Shown: piece after piece, positions 14,834-22,267 of the stretch
How the letters are laid out: each line of letters opens with the position of its first letter
How positions within the stretch are numbered: the stretch's first letter is position 1
Assembly: GCA_964342805.1 (NCBI GenBank)
Contig: CAYFHQ010000061.1
Coordinates: 1 to 22,267 of the forward strand
Reading direction: 5' to 3'
Source: CAYFHQ01 sp964342805
Lineage (GTDB): Bacteria; Bacillota; Clostridia; Peptostreptococcales; Acidaminobacteraceae
DNA: 22,267 nt
Notes under the pieces: model-generated
What the model was told of the DNA's origin: nothing
Databases searched by the model: none
Seen by the model: the letters and a program-made list of their open reading frames with translations, nothing else
Made by a program: the position numbers and the translations under genes

Positions 14834-17065
14834 TTATTCAGACTTCTTGAAACCTCTGTCTCGGTCGCCACCACGACGGTTGTCACGGCCACCACCTCGG
14901 CGATCGTTGCCACGACGGTTGTCACGGCCACCGCCGCCACGACGGTCATTGCCACGAGCCTTTTCTGCAGCACGCTCTTCTTCACCACCTGGTAGAAGAA
15001 CACGACGGGACAGGTTCAGACGGCCTTGGTTGTCAATTTCAAGAGCCTTAACAACCACTTCGTCGCCAACCTTGAACTGGTCTTCAACTGCGTTTAGACG
15101 ACCCACTGTTAGCTCAGAAATGTGAACCAGACCTTCTTTGCCAGGAAGTACTTCAACGAAGGCACCGAAGTTCATAATCCGAGTTACCTTACCCGTGTAA
15201 ACTTCGCCTACTTCTACTTCCTTAACGATCATTTCGATTTCCTTACGGCAGTTTTCGCCACCAGGACCATCTTCAGACGTGATTAGGACACGGCCATCGT
15301 CGTTAATGTCAATCTTACAGTTGTGCTCAGTTGTAAGACGAGTAACCACTTTACCACCTGGTCCAATGACGTCTCTGATCTTGTCTGGGTTGATCTGCAT
15401 GGATAGTACTCGTGGAGCGTAAGCAGACATTTCACGACGGTGCGTAGAAATCTCTTCACCCATCTTTTCAAGGATGTGTAGACGTCCTTGACGGGCTTGC
15501 TCTAGGGCATTTTCCATGATCTCGTCAGATAGACCATCGATCTTAATATCCATTTGAAGTGCAGTAATACCTTCAGTAGTACCTGCAACCTTAAAGTCCA
15601 TATCGCCCAGGGCGTCTTCCATACCCTGAATATCAGACAGGATAGAAATGTCAGCACCTTCTTGGATTAGACCCATGGCAATACCAGCTACTGGCGCCTT
15701 GATCGGTACACCAGCGTCCATTAGTGCCAAGGAAGAACCACAGATTGAAGCCTGGGAAGAAGAACCATTACATGTTACAACTTCGGATACCATACGGATT
15801 GCATATGGGAAGTCGTCCTCAGAAGGAATAACCGGTACAAGGGCACGCTCGCCTAGGGCACCGTGACCAATCGCACGACGGTTAACTCGCATGAAGCCTG
15901 TTTCACCAACTGAGTATGGTGGGAAGTTGTAGTGGTGCATGTAACGCTTTGTTTCAATTTTGTCTAGGCCATCTAGACGCTGGGCTTCACCAAGGGCACC
16001 CAGTGTACAAGTTGTAAGGGCCTGAGTAAGTCCACGAGTGAATAGACCAGAACCGTGTGTTCTAGGAAGAAGTCCTGTTTCAGCCATTACTGGACGAACG
16101 TCTGTAATACCACGGCCGTCTGGGCGAAGACCTTCTTTAATGATCATCTTACGAACAACTTCTTTTTCGATTGCCTTAAACTGGCCGGAAAGGAAGCCCT
16201 TCGTGTCTGGGTACTCTTCTTCGAAGTGCGCCACTAGCTCTTTTTTCAGTTCTGCCAGGGCTACATTTCGCTCTTTTTTACCTTCAATACGTACTTCTTT
16301 GTTCATCTTTTCCATCAGGAAGTCACGAACCTTTGCTACGTATTCTGCGTCTACTTCTGGCTCTTCAACAGCGACTTTTTCTTTGCCGATTTCAGCTACG
16401 ATAGACTCGATAAAAGCAATCAGCTTCTTGATCTCTTCATGACCTGCCTTGATCGCATTAAGCATTTCAGTTTCAGTAAGGATCTCTGCTCCTGCTTCAA
16501 CCATTACTACTGCGTCTTTTGTACCCGCTACTGTCAGGGCAAGCTTAGAAACTTCTACTTGCTCTTCAGTTGGGTTGATCACATACTGGCCATCGATGTA
16601 GCCAACATTTACTGCAGCCGTTGGACCCTGGAATGGAATGTCTGAAATAGACAGGGCAATCGAGGAACCGATCAATGCTGCAATTTGAGGCTCATTGTCT
16701 TGCTCTACGGACATAACCGTTGCAATAACCTGAACTTCATTTACAAATCCGTCTGGGAAAAGTGGACGGATAGGACGGTCAATCAGACGTGCTGTTAGTG
16801 TCGCCTTTTCGGAAGGACGACCTTCACGCTTGATAAAACCTCCAGGGATTTTACCCACAGAGTACATCTTCTCTTCGTACTCTACTGAAAGTGGGAAAAA
16901 GTCGATGCCTTCACGGGCACCAGACATTGTTGCAGATACCATTACATGTGTGTCCCCATATTTAACCATACAAGAACCGTTTGCTAGATTTGCCACTCTA
17001 CCCGTTTCGATAACGAGAGGACGACCTGCTAGCTCCGTTTGGAAAGTTCGGATATTTCGCTCCAT
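14834..17065 (-). CDS. pnp: Polyribonucleotide nucleotidyltransferase (PNPase)
   Basis: PNPase is a trimeric, phosphate-dependent 3'-to-5' exoribonuclease that degrades mRNA and can also add tails. The 743-residue product has two RNase PH-like domains (about 1-230 and 310-540; FFPLSVEYEEKMYSVGKIPG near the start, GSGLFTRGLTQALTTCTLG later) joined by an alpha-helical linker. A KH domain follows (about 555-615, IRDVIGPGGKVVTRL), then an S1 domain (about 620-690, FGAFVEVLPGKEGLVHISEL). The last 40 or so residues are an unusual Arg/Gly/Asp tail with two copies of NDRRGGG(G)RDNRR, longer than the Bacillus protein's end. ATG 17065 follows GAGGAGG. It lies after rpsO as in most bacteria, behind a long leader hairpin, and is closed by tandem terminators. 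Confidence 0.97.
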   Translation of the reverse strand: MERNIRTFQTELAGRPLVIETGRVANLANGSCMVKYGDTHVMVSATMSGAREGIDFFPLSVEYEEKMYSVGKIPGGFIKREGRPSEKATLTARLIDRPIRPLFPDGFVNEVQVIATVMSVEQDNEPQIAALIGSSIALSISDIPFQGPTAAVNVGYIDGQYVINPTEEQVEVSKLALTVAGTKDAVVMVEAGAEILTETEMLNAIKAGHEEIKKLIAFIESIVAEIGKEKVAVEEPEVDAEYVAKVRDFLMEKMNKEVRIEGKKERNVALAELKKELVAHFEEEYPDTKGFLSGQFKAIEKEVVRKMIIKEGLRPDGRGITDVRPVMAETGLLPRTHGSGLFTRGLTQALTTCTLGALGEAQRLDGLDKIETKRYMHHYNFPPYSVGETGFMRVNRRAIGHGALGERALVPVIPSEDDFPYAIRMVSEVVTCNGSSSQASICGSSLALMDAGVPIKAPVAGIAMGLIQEGADISILSDIQGMEDALGDMDFKVAGTTEGITALQMDIKIDGLSDEIMENALEQARQGRLHILEKMGEEISTHRREMSAYAPRVLSMQINPDKIRDVIGPGGKVVTRLTTEHNCKIDINDDGRVLITSEDGPGGENCRKEIEMIVKEVEVGEVYTGKVTRIMNFGAFVEVLPGKEGLVHISELTVGRLNAVEDQFKVGDEVVVKALEIDNQGRLNLSRRVLLPGGEEERAAEKARGNDRRGGGGRDNRRGNDRRGGGRDNRRGGDRDRGFKKSE
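14862..14950 (-). repeat. Short in-gene repeats encoding the PNPase RGG-like tail
   Basis: The 3' end of pnp holds repeated units (CGACGGTTGTCACGGCCACC on the plus strand, found twice) that encode two NDRRGGG(G)RDNRR blocks. The repeats preserve the frame. They are the only internal DNA repeats I noticed in a gene of this window. Confidence 0.7.
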
Positions 17066-17126
17066 ATTTCCTCCTCAAATACGTGCAAGTGCACGTTCAA
17101 TTATTTATACTAGGCGAGGCGGCCGA

Positions 17127-17201
17127 CCGAAATTTATCCTACTTACTCTACTGTTGCCAGAAGCAACAGCACATTAAGTAGGACAAGCGTCTAAACTTCG
17201 G
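17127..17201 (-). promoter_or_regulatory. Long leader hairpin upstream of pnp
   Basis: On the minus strand three nested helices stack into one long hairpin. CCGAAGTTTA pairs with TAAATTTCGG (17192-17201 and 17127-17136, one G-T pair); TCCTACTTA pairs with TAAGTAGGA (17175-17183 and 17137-17145); CTGTTGC pairs with GCAACAG, with a 5-nt loop. It ends 62 nt before the pnp start. In Escherichia coli a similar hairpin between rpsO and pnp is cut by RNase III and lets PNPase repress its own mRNA; the same role here is inferred from position and shape only. Confidence 0.72.
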
Positions 17202-17247
17202 CTCAGTCACCCATTGACCTAGAAACCTACATGATTTTCTGGTACTT

Positions 17248-17276
17248 AAAATAAGAGAGCGGGATAAACCCGCTCT
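17248..17276 (-). terminator. Terminator of rpsO (probably leaky)
   Basis: AGAGCGGG and CCCGCTCT form a perfect 8-bp stem around a 5-nt loop, then CTTATTTT on the minus strand, four bases after the rpsO stop. Since no convincing promoter is seen between it and pnp, partial readthrough into pnp is likely. Confidence 0.75.
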
Positions 17277-17279
17277 AAC

Positions 17280-17546
17280 TTACTTACGTAGACCTAGACG
17301 AGCGATTAGAGATCGGTAACGCTCAATGTCAGTCTTCTTTAGGTAGTTCAGTAGACGACGACGTCCACCTACCATTTTTAGAAGACCACGACGAGAGTGG
17401 TGATCTTTCTTGTGCGTCTTCAAGTGCTCATTCAGGTGGTTAATACGGAAAGTAAGCATAGCTACCTGAACCTCTGGGGAACCTGTATCGCCTTCTTTTG
17501 TACCGTATTCGCTCATGATTTCAAGCTTTTGTTCTTTAGTCATCAT
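17280..17546 (-). CDS. rpsO: Small ribosomal subunit protein S15
   Basis: S15 binds the three-way junction of the 16S rRNA central domain and nucleates platform assembly in the 30S subunit. The 88-residue product has the family's standard length and core: GDTGSPEVQVAMLTFRINHL (19-38), then the loop HKKDHHSRRGLL (45-56) with the conserved RNA-contacting DHHSRRGL, and IERYRSLIARLGLRK at the end. Two ATG codons stand in tandem at 17546 and 17543. The first has AAGGAGG at seven bases; the family's usual start would be the second. It lies between ribF and pnp, as in Bacillus. Confidence 0.97.
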   Translation of the reverse strand: MMTKEQKLEIMSEYGTKEGDTGSPEVQVAMLTFRINHLNEHLKTHKKDHHSRRGLLKMVGGRRRLLNYLKKTDIERYRSLIARLGLRK

Positions 17547-17580
17547 AATGATGCCTCCTTATTAAATACTTTTATTTAGG

Positions 17581-17625
17581 CCAAATCCGAGTATATCGTT
17601 GGAGTGTCAATAAACACAGACTTGG
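17581..17625 (-). promoter_or_regulatory. Possible structured leader of rpsO
   Basis: On the minus strand CCAAGTC (17619-17625) can pair with GATTTGG (17581-17587), enclosing the hairpin GTGT-TTATTG-ACAC and a short unpaired segment before the rpsO ribosome-binding site. S15 often represses its own mRNA through a junction that mimics its rRNA site. Whether this fold is such a site is a guess, since the pairs are few and I cannot compare homologues. Confidence 0.25.
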
Positions 17626-17675
17626 TCACCAGATCAATACTAACACACTTTGGGTTTCATGTAAATGACTAACCA

Positions 17676-18602
17676 CTAAATCCCAAAGTGGTCTTCCGTG
17701 TCCCTAACGTCCCTCTCAATGAACTCTACCAATTGTTCTAGGGAGTTCATTTTCAGTTCGTCTCTTATCCGTTTATGGAACTCCACGGTAATGATTTCAC
17801 CATAGATATCCTTGTCGAACTCGAGAATATGGGTTTCCACGTTGAAGTTTTCTTGGTCAAAGGTTGGATTAAATCCAACGTTGGTCACAGAGTAAAACAA
17901 GTCCCCCTGGACCCAGGTCTTGGTGATATACACACCGGGTTTGATTAGGGTCATGTTGGATGAAATATTCAAGTTGGCAGTTGGAAAACCCAACTTGGCG
18001 CCCACTTGTTTTCCTTTAATGACTTCCCCACTGACCCAGTGGTGACGGCCCAAGAGGCGGGTCACTGCGTCAATGTCCCCTTCCATGAGTCGCTCACGGA
18101 TACGGGAGGAAGAAATTTTTTCCCCTTCAAACTCCACAGGTTCCACCTTATGCATGGAGAAACCGTTGGTGTCGCTATATTCCTGCAGCATGCCCACATT
18201 TCCTTTTGCACCCTTGCCGAAGCGGAAATCATAGCCAACCACTAAATACTTCATTCTCAGGTCTTCCAACAACATTTTCTCAACAAAGTCTGTGGCTTCC
18301 ACAGACATGAGTCGTTTGTCGAACTTGAGGAGAACCAAATAGTCCACCCCCCAAGACTCAAGAAGGGTGATTTTGTCTTCAAGGGACAAAATACGAGGTG
18401 GCGCACCGTGGTTACTGGTTAGTTCTCTAGGGTGATTGGCAAAGGTAAAGACACAGGACTTCAAATTATGTTTATGGCATTCGCCAATCATGGTTCGGAT
18501 GACTTCTTGATGGCCAATATGAAGACCATCAAAAGTGCCTAGGGCAATTCCCGTGGGATCAGCCACCGTTGACAGTTCATCAATGTCTCTAATGATTCTC
18601 AT
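17676..18602 (-). CDS. ribF: Bifunctional riboflavin kinase / FAD synthetase
   Basis: RibF converts riboflavin to FMN and then to FAD. The 308-residue product has the N-terminal nucleotidyltransferase domain with GTFDGLHIGH (22-31) and SSSRIRERLMEGD near 165. The C-terminal riboflavin kinase domain has GKQVGAKLGFPTANL (about 197-211), whose PTAN motif holds the metal and nucleotide site, and a later VEFHKRIRDELKMNSLEQLV. The start ATG 18602 follows AGGTGAT. It begins four bases after the truB stop, so the two are probably coupled. The C-terminal HFGI codons form one arm of a hairpin that spans the stop. Confidence 0.96.
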   Translation of the reverse strand: MRIIRDIDELSTVADPTGIALGTFDGLHIGHQEVIRTMIGECHKHNLKSCVFTFANHPRELTSNHGAPPRILSLEDKITLLESWGVDYLVLLKFDKRLMSVEATDFVEKMLLEDLRMKYLVVGYDFRFGKGAKGNVGMLQEYSDTNGFSMHKVEPVEFEGEKISSSRIRERLMEGDIDAVTRLLGRHHWVSGEVIKGKQVGAKLGFPTANLNISSNMTLIKPGVYITKTWVQGDLFYSVTNVGFNPTFDQENFNVETHILEFDKDIYGEIITVEFHKRIRDELKMNSLEQLVEFIERDVRDTEDHFGI

Positions 18603-18606
18603 AGGA

Positions 18607-19500
18607 TCACCTATTCAATAGTAGTTTTTCCATTCTAATCTCAGGATATGCTTTTTCATGGCATTGTGCAATCCCTAAAAAAGCACCTTTTGAGTATACT
18701 CTATATCTTGCGCCTTTTAAAGGTTCTTCTTTTAACCATGTGGCCAAGTCAAGTTTAATGCCGTTGCATATGCGGGCGGCAATATGCTCGGGGACATCGA
18801 TCTGGGACCACTCTCCCACAGCACTTCCCATATCCACTAAGTGAGGAACTACAGACGCCTCTTTATGGGCCTTGAGTTGCTCCACGGTTATGGTATTCTC
18901 AAGCTTAAAACTGCCTGTCTTGGTTCGAAGAAGAAAGGACATGTGGGCACCGCACCCTAACCTTTGGCCAATATCATGACACAGGGTCCGGATATAGGTT
19001 CCTTTGGCGCAGGTAATGTCCATCCATACCATATTTCCCTCAATAGAATGAACTTGAATATCATAAATGGTACGCAGGCGGGGTTCACGCTCCACTTCAA
19101 CCCCCTGACGAGCCAAATCAACTAGTTTTTGACCCTTGACCTTGAGGGCAGAAAACATGGGTGGAACTTGCCAAATATCGCCTATAAAGGACTGGATGGT
19201 TAGATCGATCTCTTCACGGCTAACCGTAACCGGTTTCTCCTCCAAGACTTGACCCCAGCGATCTTGGGTATTGGTACTTGCGCCAAGGGTCATTTCACAC
19301 CGGTATACCTTTTGGTCTTCCACAAGATAGTTGACCAACTTGGTTGCCTTGCCAATGCAAATGGGCAGGACACCGGCTGCCATAGGGTCCAAGGTCCCCG
19401 TATGACCAATTTTCTTTATCCGTAAAACACCTCTTGCAACCGCCACAACATCGTGGGATGTCATGTGGGGAGGCTTCAAGATGTTCAAAACACCGTTCAC
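18607..19500 (-). CDS. truB: tRNA pseudouridine-55 synthase TruB
   Basis: TruB isomerises uridine 55 in the T-loop of tRNAs. The 297-residue product starts VNGVLNILKPPHMTSHD and contains GHTGTLDPMAAGVLPICIGKATK with the catalytic Asp at residue 38. Later motifs are QVPPMFSALKVKGQKL and CAKGTYIRTLCHDIG. I take the GTG at 19500 as start because GGGAGGG lies about six bases upstream and it aligns with the family's first residues. An ATG at 19515 would sit inside that ribosome-binding site. The GTG shares one G with the nrnA stop (TAGTG), a classic coupling overlap. Confidence 0.95.
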   Translation of the reverse strand: MNGVLNILKPPHMTSHDVVAVARGVLRIKKIGHTGTLDPMAAGVLPICIGKATKLVNYLVEDQKVYRCEMTLGASTNTQDRWGQVLEEKPVTVSREEIDLTIQSFIGDIWQVPPMFSALKVKGQKLVDLARQGVEVEREPRLRTIYDIQVHSIEGNMVWMDITCAKGTYIRTLCHDIGQRLGCGAHMSFLLRTKTGSFKLENTITVEQLKAHKEASVVPHLVDMGSAVGEWSQIDVPEHIAARICNGIKLDLATWLKEEPLKGARYRVYSKGAFLGIAQCHEKAYPEIRMEKLLLNR

Positions 19501-20477
19501 TAGGCTCCCTCCCATTGTGATCTACATGCTTCAACCAACTGGTCAACCGCGTCTTTGGCATGGTCTGTAACAATGGCACAACCCGCTGCCTTGGCATGAC
19601 CGCCTCCGCCGAACACTGCTGCCAGAGACGACACGTCAAAGTCATACTTTGACCGCAAGCTCACCCGAAAGAGGCCTGGTTCCTTTTCTTTTACAAATAG
19701 AACCACCTCCACACCAGCGATGTCTCTGAAGTATTCAGCAACGCCGTCTGTGTCCAAAACTTCAATGCCTTCTTCTTCCATAGTGGCAATGTCAATCCAT
19801 GACGTGACCAGTTTTCCTCCAAGGTGCATGGTCATGTTGGCCATGGCCGTTTGGAGGATTTGCATTTTATACAGGGGTTTGTTTTGATAGAGTTCTGTAT
19901 TGATCTTGTTTAGATCAATGCCAGCGTCTATCAGTTTCCCCGCAGTCGCCATGGTTTTACCTGAGGTGTTGGAATACTTGAAGCTTCCTGTGTCCGTACT
20001 CAGGGCCACGTACAAGGCTTCAGCAATGTCTGGCGTAATCTCAGCACCGGCGTCCACCAGCAAATCATAAACGATCTCCCCTGTGGAAGAAGCACCTACT
20101 TCAACAACATTGAAGTCAGCATACAAGTCATTGGTCTTATGGTGGTCAATGTTCATGGATTTCATATGCATGTTCAGCAGGTGGGCCCTGTCGCCTAAGC
20201 GACCCATGTCACTGGAATCCACTGCTATGACCCAGTCAAATGACCCTAATTCCTGTTCGATTACATGAGGTGGGACCATGGCCACCTGCTTAAGAAACTG
20301 CAAGTTAGCAGGTAACTCTTCGTCATGGACCACCACCACCCTTTCACAGATGGTTTCTAAGTAAAGAGAAAGGGCAAAGGAAGCCCCAATGGTGTCCCCA
20401 TCTGGATTGATATGGGGAAGCACCAGACAAGAAGCGCCTTTGCCTTTCAATAACTCGAGTGGATTACTCTTCATCAT
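19500..20477 (-). CDS. nrnA: DHH-family oligoribonuclease / pAp phosphatase NrnA
   Basis: NrnA degrades 2-5 nt RNA fragments and dephosphorylates 3'-phosphoadenosine 5'-phosphate. In Firmicutes it stands in for Orn. The 325-residue protein has the metal-binding motifs HINPDGDTIGA (22-32), DSSDMGRLGDR, NIDHH (about 109-113) and the DHHA1 substrate loop GGGGHAKAAGC (290-300). Its 5' end overlaps rbfA by 14 nt and its stop overlaps the truB start. Either of two tandem ATG codons (20477, 20474) could be the start; GAGGA inside rbfA serves as the ribosome-binding site. Its place in the infB-rbfA-truB run links short-RNA turnover with ribosome genes, as in many Clostridia. Confidence 0.94.
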   Translation of the reverse strand: MMKSNPLELLKGKGASCLVLPHINPDGDTIGASFALSLYLETICERVVVVHDEELPANLQFLKQVAMVPPHVIEQELGSFDWVIAVDSSDMGRLGDRAHLLNMHMKSMNIDHHKTNDLYADFNVVEVGASSTGEIVYDLLVDAGAEITPDIAEALYVALSTDTGSFKYSNTSGKTMATAGKLIDAGIDLNKINTELYQNKPLYKMQILQTAMANMTMHLGGKLVTSWIDIATMEEEGIEVLDTDGVAEYFRDIAGVEVVLFVKEKEPGLFRVSLRSKYDFDVSSLAAVFGGGGHAKAAGCAIVTDHAKDAVDQLVEACRSQWEGA

Positions 20478-20841
20478 CCTCGTCCTCGCCCTTGAGTTCT
20501 TCTGGACTCACCTGACGGATCAGATTACTGATGTAGATCCCGTTCTCAATGGACTCATCGAGACGGAAGATCGGTTCTGGTGTATAACGAAGATCAAGCT
20601 TCTCACCCATGGACTTTCGAATAAACCCTTTGGCCCGGTTTAGGCCTTCAATGGTTTCTTCTTTTTTGTTGTCCTCTAAAACCGACACGTAAATATATGC
20701 GAATCGCAGGTCTCTTGTAGTGTCCACCGAAACGATGGATGTCATTCGAGAAACCCGTGGGTCCTTGATCTCTTCACGGATCAAGGAACTCACGATTTTC
20801 TTTATTTCTTCAGATATTCTACGGCTACGTGATTTACTCAT
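20464..20841 (-). CDS. rbfA: Ribosome-binding factor A
   Basis: RbfA is a KH-like maturation factor that binds the 30S subunit and assists processing of the 16S rRNA 5' end, important in the cold. The 125-residue product has the typical N-terminus RSRRISEEIKKIVSSLI, the IKDPRVSRMTSIVSVDTTRDL segment, and KGFIRKSMGEKLDLRYTPEP with the family's LRY-P-L/I-F end. The tail is strongly acidic (GEDEDDEE). ATG 20841 follows AGGTGG. It begins 27 bases after infB and overlaps nrnA. Confidence 0.95.
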   Translation of the reverse strand: MSKSRSRRISEEIKKIVSSLIREEIKDPRVSRMTSIVSVDTTRDLRFAYIYVSVLEDNKKEETIEGLNRAKGFIRKSMGEKLDLRYTPEPIFRLDESIENGIYISNLIRQVSPEELKGEDEDDEE

Positions 20842-20868
20842 GATGCCACCTACTTTCTTCAGTACGTG

Positions 20869-22267
20869 TTAGTCGCGAGCCACTTCAACGATTTCGAAGG
20901 CTTCGATGATATCGCCTTCTTTAATATCATTGTAGTTCTCAATGCCGATACCACACTCGTAACCTGTTGCAACTTCTTTCACGTCGTCCTTGAATCGCTT
21001 CAGGGAAGAAATCTTACCTTCGTGAACAACAATACCTTCACGGGCTAGACGAACTTGTGCGTTACGTGTGATCTTACCTTCCTGTACATAACCACCAGCA
21101 ATAACGCCGATGTTAGGTACACGGAATGTAGCTCGAACTTCGATATGACCCAGTACCTGCTCCTTGAATACAGGAGAAAGCATACCCTTCATAGCAGATG
21201 TAACATCATCAATAGCATTGTAGATAATGCTGTAGGTATTCATCTGAACACCTTCACGCTCAGCAAGCATCTTAACAGAAGTTGCAGGACGTACGTTGAA
21301 GCCAATGATAATGGCGTCAGATGCGCTCGCTAGAAGGATGTCTGATTCCGTAACTGTGCCTACACTTGCGTGAAGGATCTTCACTTTTACTTCCTCATTT
21401 TCAATCTTCAGCAGAGAGCCACGTAGGGCTTCAACAGAACCGTGTACGTCAGCTTTGATGATGATATTTAGGTCCTTCAGCTCACCCTCTTGAATACGGT
21501 TAAATAGGTCTTCAAGGGATACGTGCTTGTTGGCATTTAGGCCTTCTTCACGGGTAACAATTTGACGCTTGCCAGCGATGGAACGAGCCAACTTGTCGTC
21601 CTCCACCTGGTACATCTTGTCACCAGCTTGTGGCACATCGTTCAGACCTGTGATCTCTACGGCAGTTGCAGGACCAGCAGACTTCACGTTTTTGCCAACA
21701 TGGTCATACATGGCACGAACTCGACCATATACTGGACCAGCGATAATGGAGTCACCAATCTTCAGCGTACCTTTTTCCACAAGGATTGTAGAAACTGGAC
21801 CACGGCCTTTTTCCACCTTGGCTTCAATAACTGTACCAACAGCTGTACGATCTGGGTTTGCCTTGAACTCAGCCATTTCTGATACTAGAAGTACCATTTC
21901 AAGTAGCTGGTCAATACCTTCACGCTTCAGTGCGGACACTGGAACAGAAATTACGTCCCCACCCCATTCTTCAATGAGAATACCGTAGTCAGATAGTTCC
22001 TGCTTTACACGGTCAGGGTTGGCATTGGCCTTATCGATCTTATTGATAGCAACAATAATCGGTACACCTGCAGCCTTGGCGTGGTCAATGGCCTCTTTCG
22101 TCTGAGGCATTACACCATCATCAGCTGCTACAACAAGGATGGCGATGTCTGTAACCTGGGCACCACGGGCACGTAGAGTTGTAAAGGCTTCGTGACCTGG
22201 TGTATCTAGGAAGACAATCTTTTGGCCATTCTGAACAACTTCAGAAGCACCGATATGCTGGGTAATA
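20869..22267 (-). CDS. infB: Translation initiation factor IF-2 (N-terminus outside window)
   Basis: IF-2 is the GTPase that brings fMet-tRNA to the 30S subunit and promotes subunit joining. The last 465 residues are present. The window opens at ITQHIGA (G2 region); then come DTPGHEAFT (G3), AINKIDK (G4) and VPVSALKREG (G5). Domain II follows, then domain III (KADVHGSVEALRGSLLKI), and the C-terminal fMet-tRNA-binding domain (FRVPNIGVIAGGYVQEGKI to the end VARD). Walker A/G1 and the variable N-terminal part lie beyond the edge. Full-length Firmicute IF-2 is usually 700-900 residues. It is the head of the visible run infB-rbfA-nrnA-truB-ribF. Confidence 0.97.
   Translation of the reverse strand, partial: ITQHIGASEVVQNGQKIVFLDTPGHEAFTTLRARGAQVTDIAILVVAADDGVMPQTKEAIDHAKAAGVPIIVAINKIDKANANPDRVKQELSDYGILIEEWGGDVISVPVSALKREGIDQLLEMVLLVSEMAEFKANPDRTAVGTVIEAKVEKGRGPVSTILVEKGTLKIGDSIIAGPVYGRVRAMYDHVGKNVKSAGPATAVEITGLNDVPQAGDKMYQVEDDKLARSIAGKRQIVTREEGLNANKHVSLEDLFNRIQEGELKDLNIIIKADVHGSVEALRGSLLKIENEEVKVKILHASVGTVTESDILLASASDAIIIGFNVRPATSVKMLAEREGVQMNTYSIIYNAIDDVTSAMKGMLSPVFKEQVLGHIEVRATFRVPNIGVIAGGYVQEGKITRNAQVRLAREGIVVHEGKISSLKRFKDDVKEVATGYECGIGIENYNDIKEGDIIEAFEIVEVARD

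Noticed and set aside
17095..17135. TATAAA near 17105 as a promoter for pnp
   Set aside because: The -10-like box has no acceptable -35 at 16-18 nt and would start inside the region between hairpin and ATG. Readthrough from rpsO explains pnp better.
17590..17670. TTGATC-17 nt-TTTATT as a promoter for rpsO
   Set aside because: Only four of six bases match at each box. It is too weak to call, although rpsO may well have its own promoter.
21569..21988. 139-codon plus-strand frame over infB
   Set aside because: It is antisense to conserved IF-2 domains, Ser/Thr/Pro-rich, without a plausible start site.
1..22267. CRISPR arrays, tRNA or rRNA genes, transposases, prophage genes, defence systems
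   Set aside because: No regularly spaced repeats, cloverleaf-type RNA, transposase motifs or phage-like genes were seen. Coding density is uniform and all genes are housekeeping or sporulation genes on one strand.

Overview
The window is a chromosomal housekeeping block of a spore-forming Firmicute, most likely a member of the Clostridia. Two SpoVS genes with a sigma-H type promoter, a Cheo/LexA-type box at recA, strong AGGAGG ribosome-binding sites, and a gene order closely parallel to the Bacillus infB-to-spoVS region all point that way. I cannot name a genus. Every supported protein gene is on the minus strand, so transcription runs from high to low coordinates.

Right end, in transcription order (22267 to 14834): infB (N-terminus outside the window), rbfA, nrnA, truB, ribF, rpsO and pnp. 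These cover translation initiation, ribosome maturation, tRNA pseudouridylation, flavin cofactor synthesis and RNA turnover. The genes from infB to ribF are tightly packed or overlapping. rpsO has its own terminator, and a long leader hairpin lies between it and pnp. pnp is followed by two near-identical terminator hairpins that flank a structured, repeat-like element.

Middle (14435 to 5422): a clear promoter starts an M16 peptidase-dut-dapG-ftsK/spoIIIE run with overlaps or gaps of about 20 nt or less, closed by a hairpin. Then come rimO-pgsA-cinA, nearly contiguous. They are followed by recA with its own promoter and a LexA box over the predicted start of transcription.

Left end (5367 to 1): recA and its terminator, a second diverged copy of the post-terminator repeat, and rny (RNase Y). 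rny has a consensus promoter but apparently a non-ATG/GTG/TTG start. Next are two tandem spoVS genes behind a sigma-H consensus promoter, and finally purB (its 3' end outside the window) behind a consensus sigma-A promoter.

No tRNA, rRNA, CRISPR, prophage or transposase gene was seen. Nothing looks like a large new multi-gene system. The points most worth a second look are the repeat element coupled to the recA and pnp terminators, the apparent AUC start of RNase Y, the sigma-H-driven spoVS pair, and a possible 43-codon ORF whose ribosome-binding site lies in the rny terminator hairpin.
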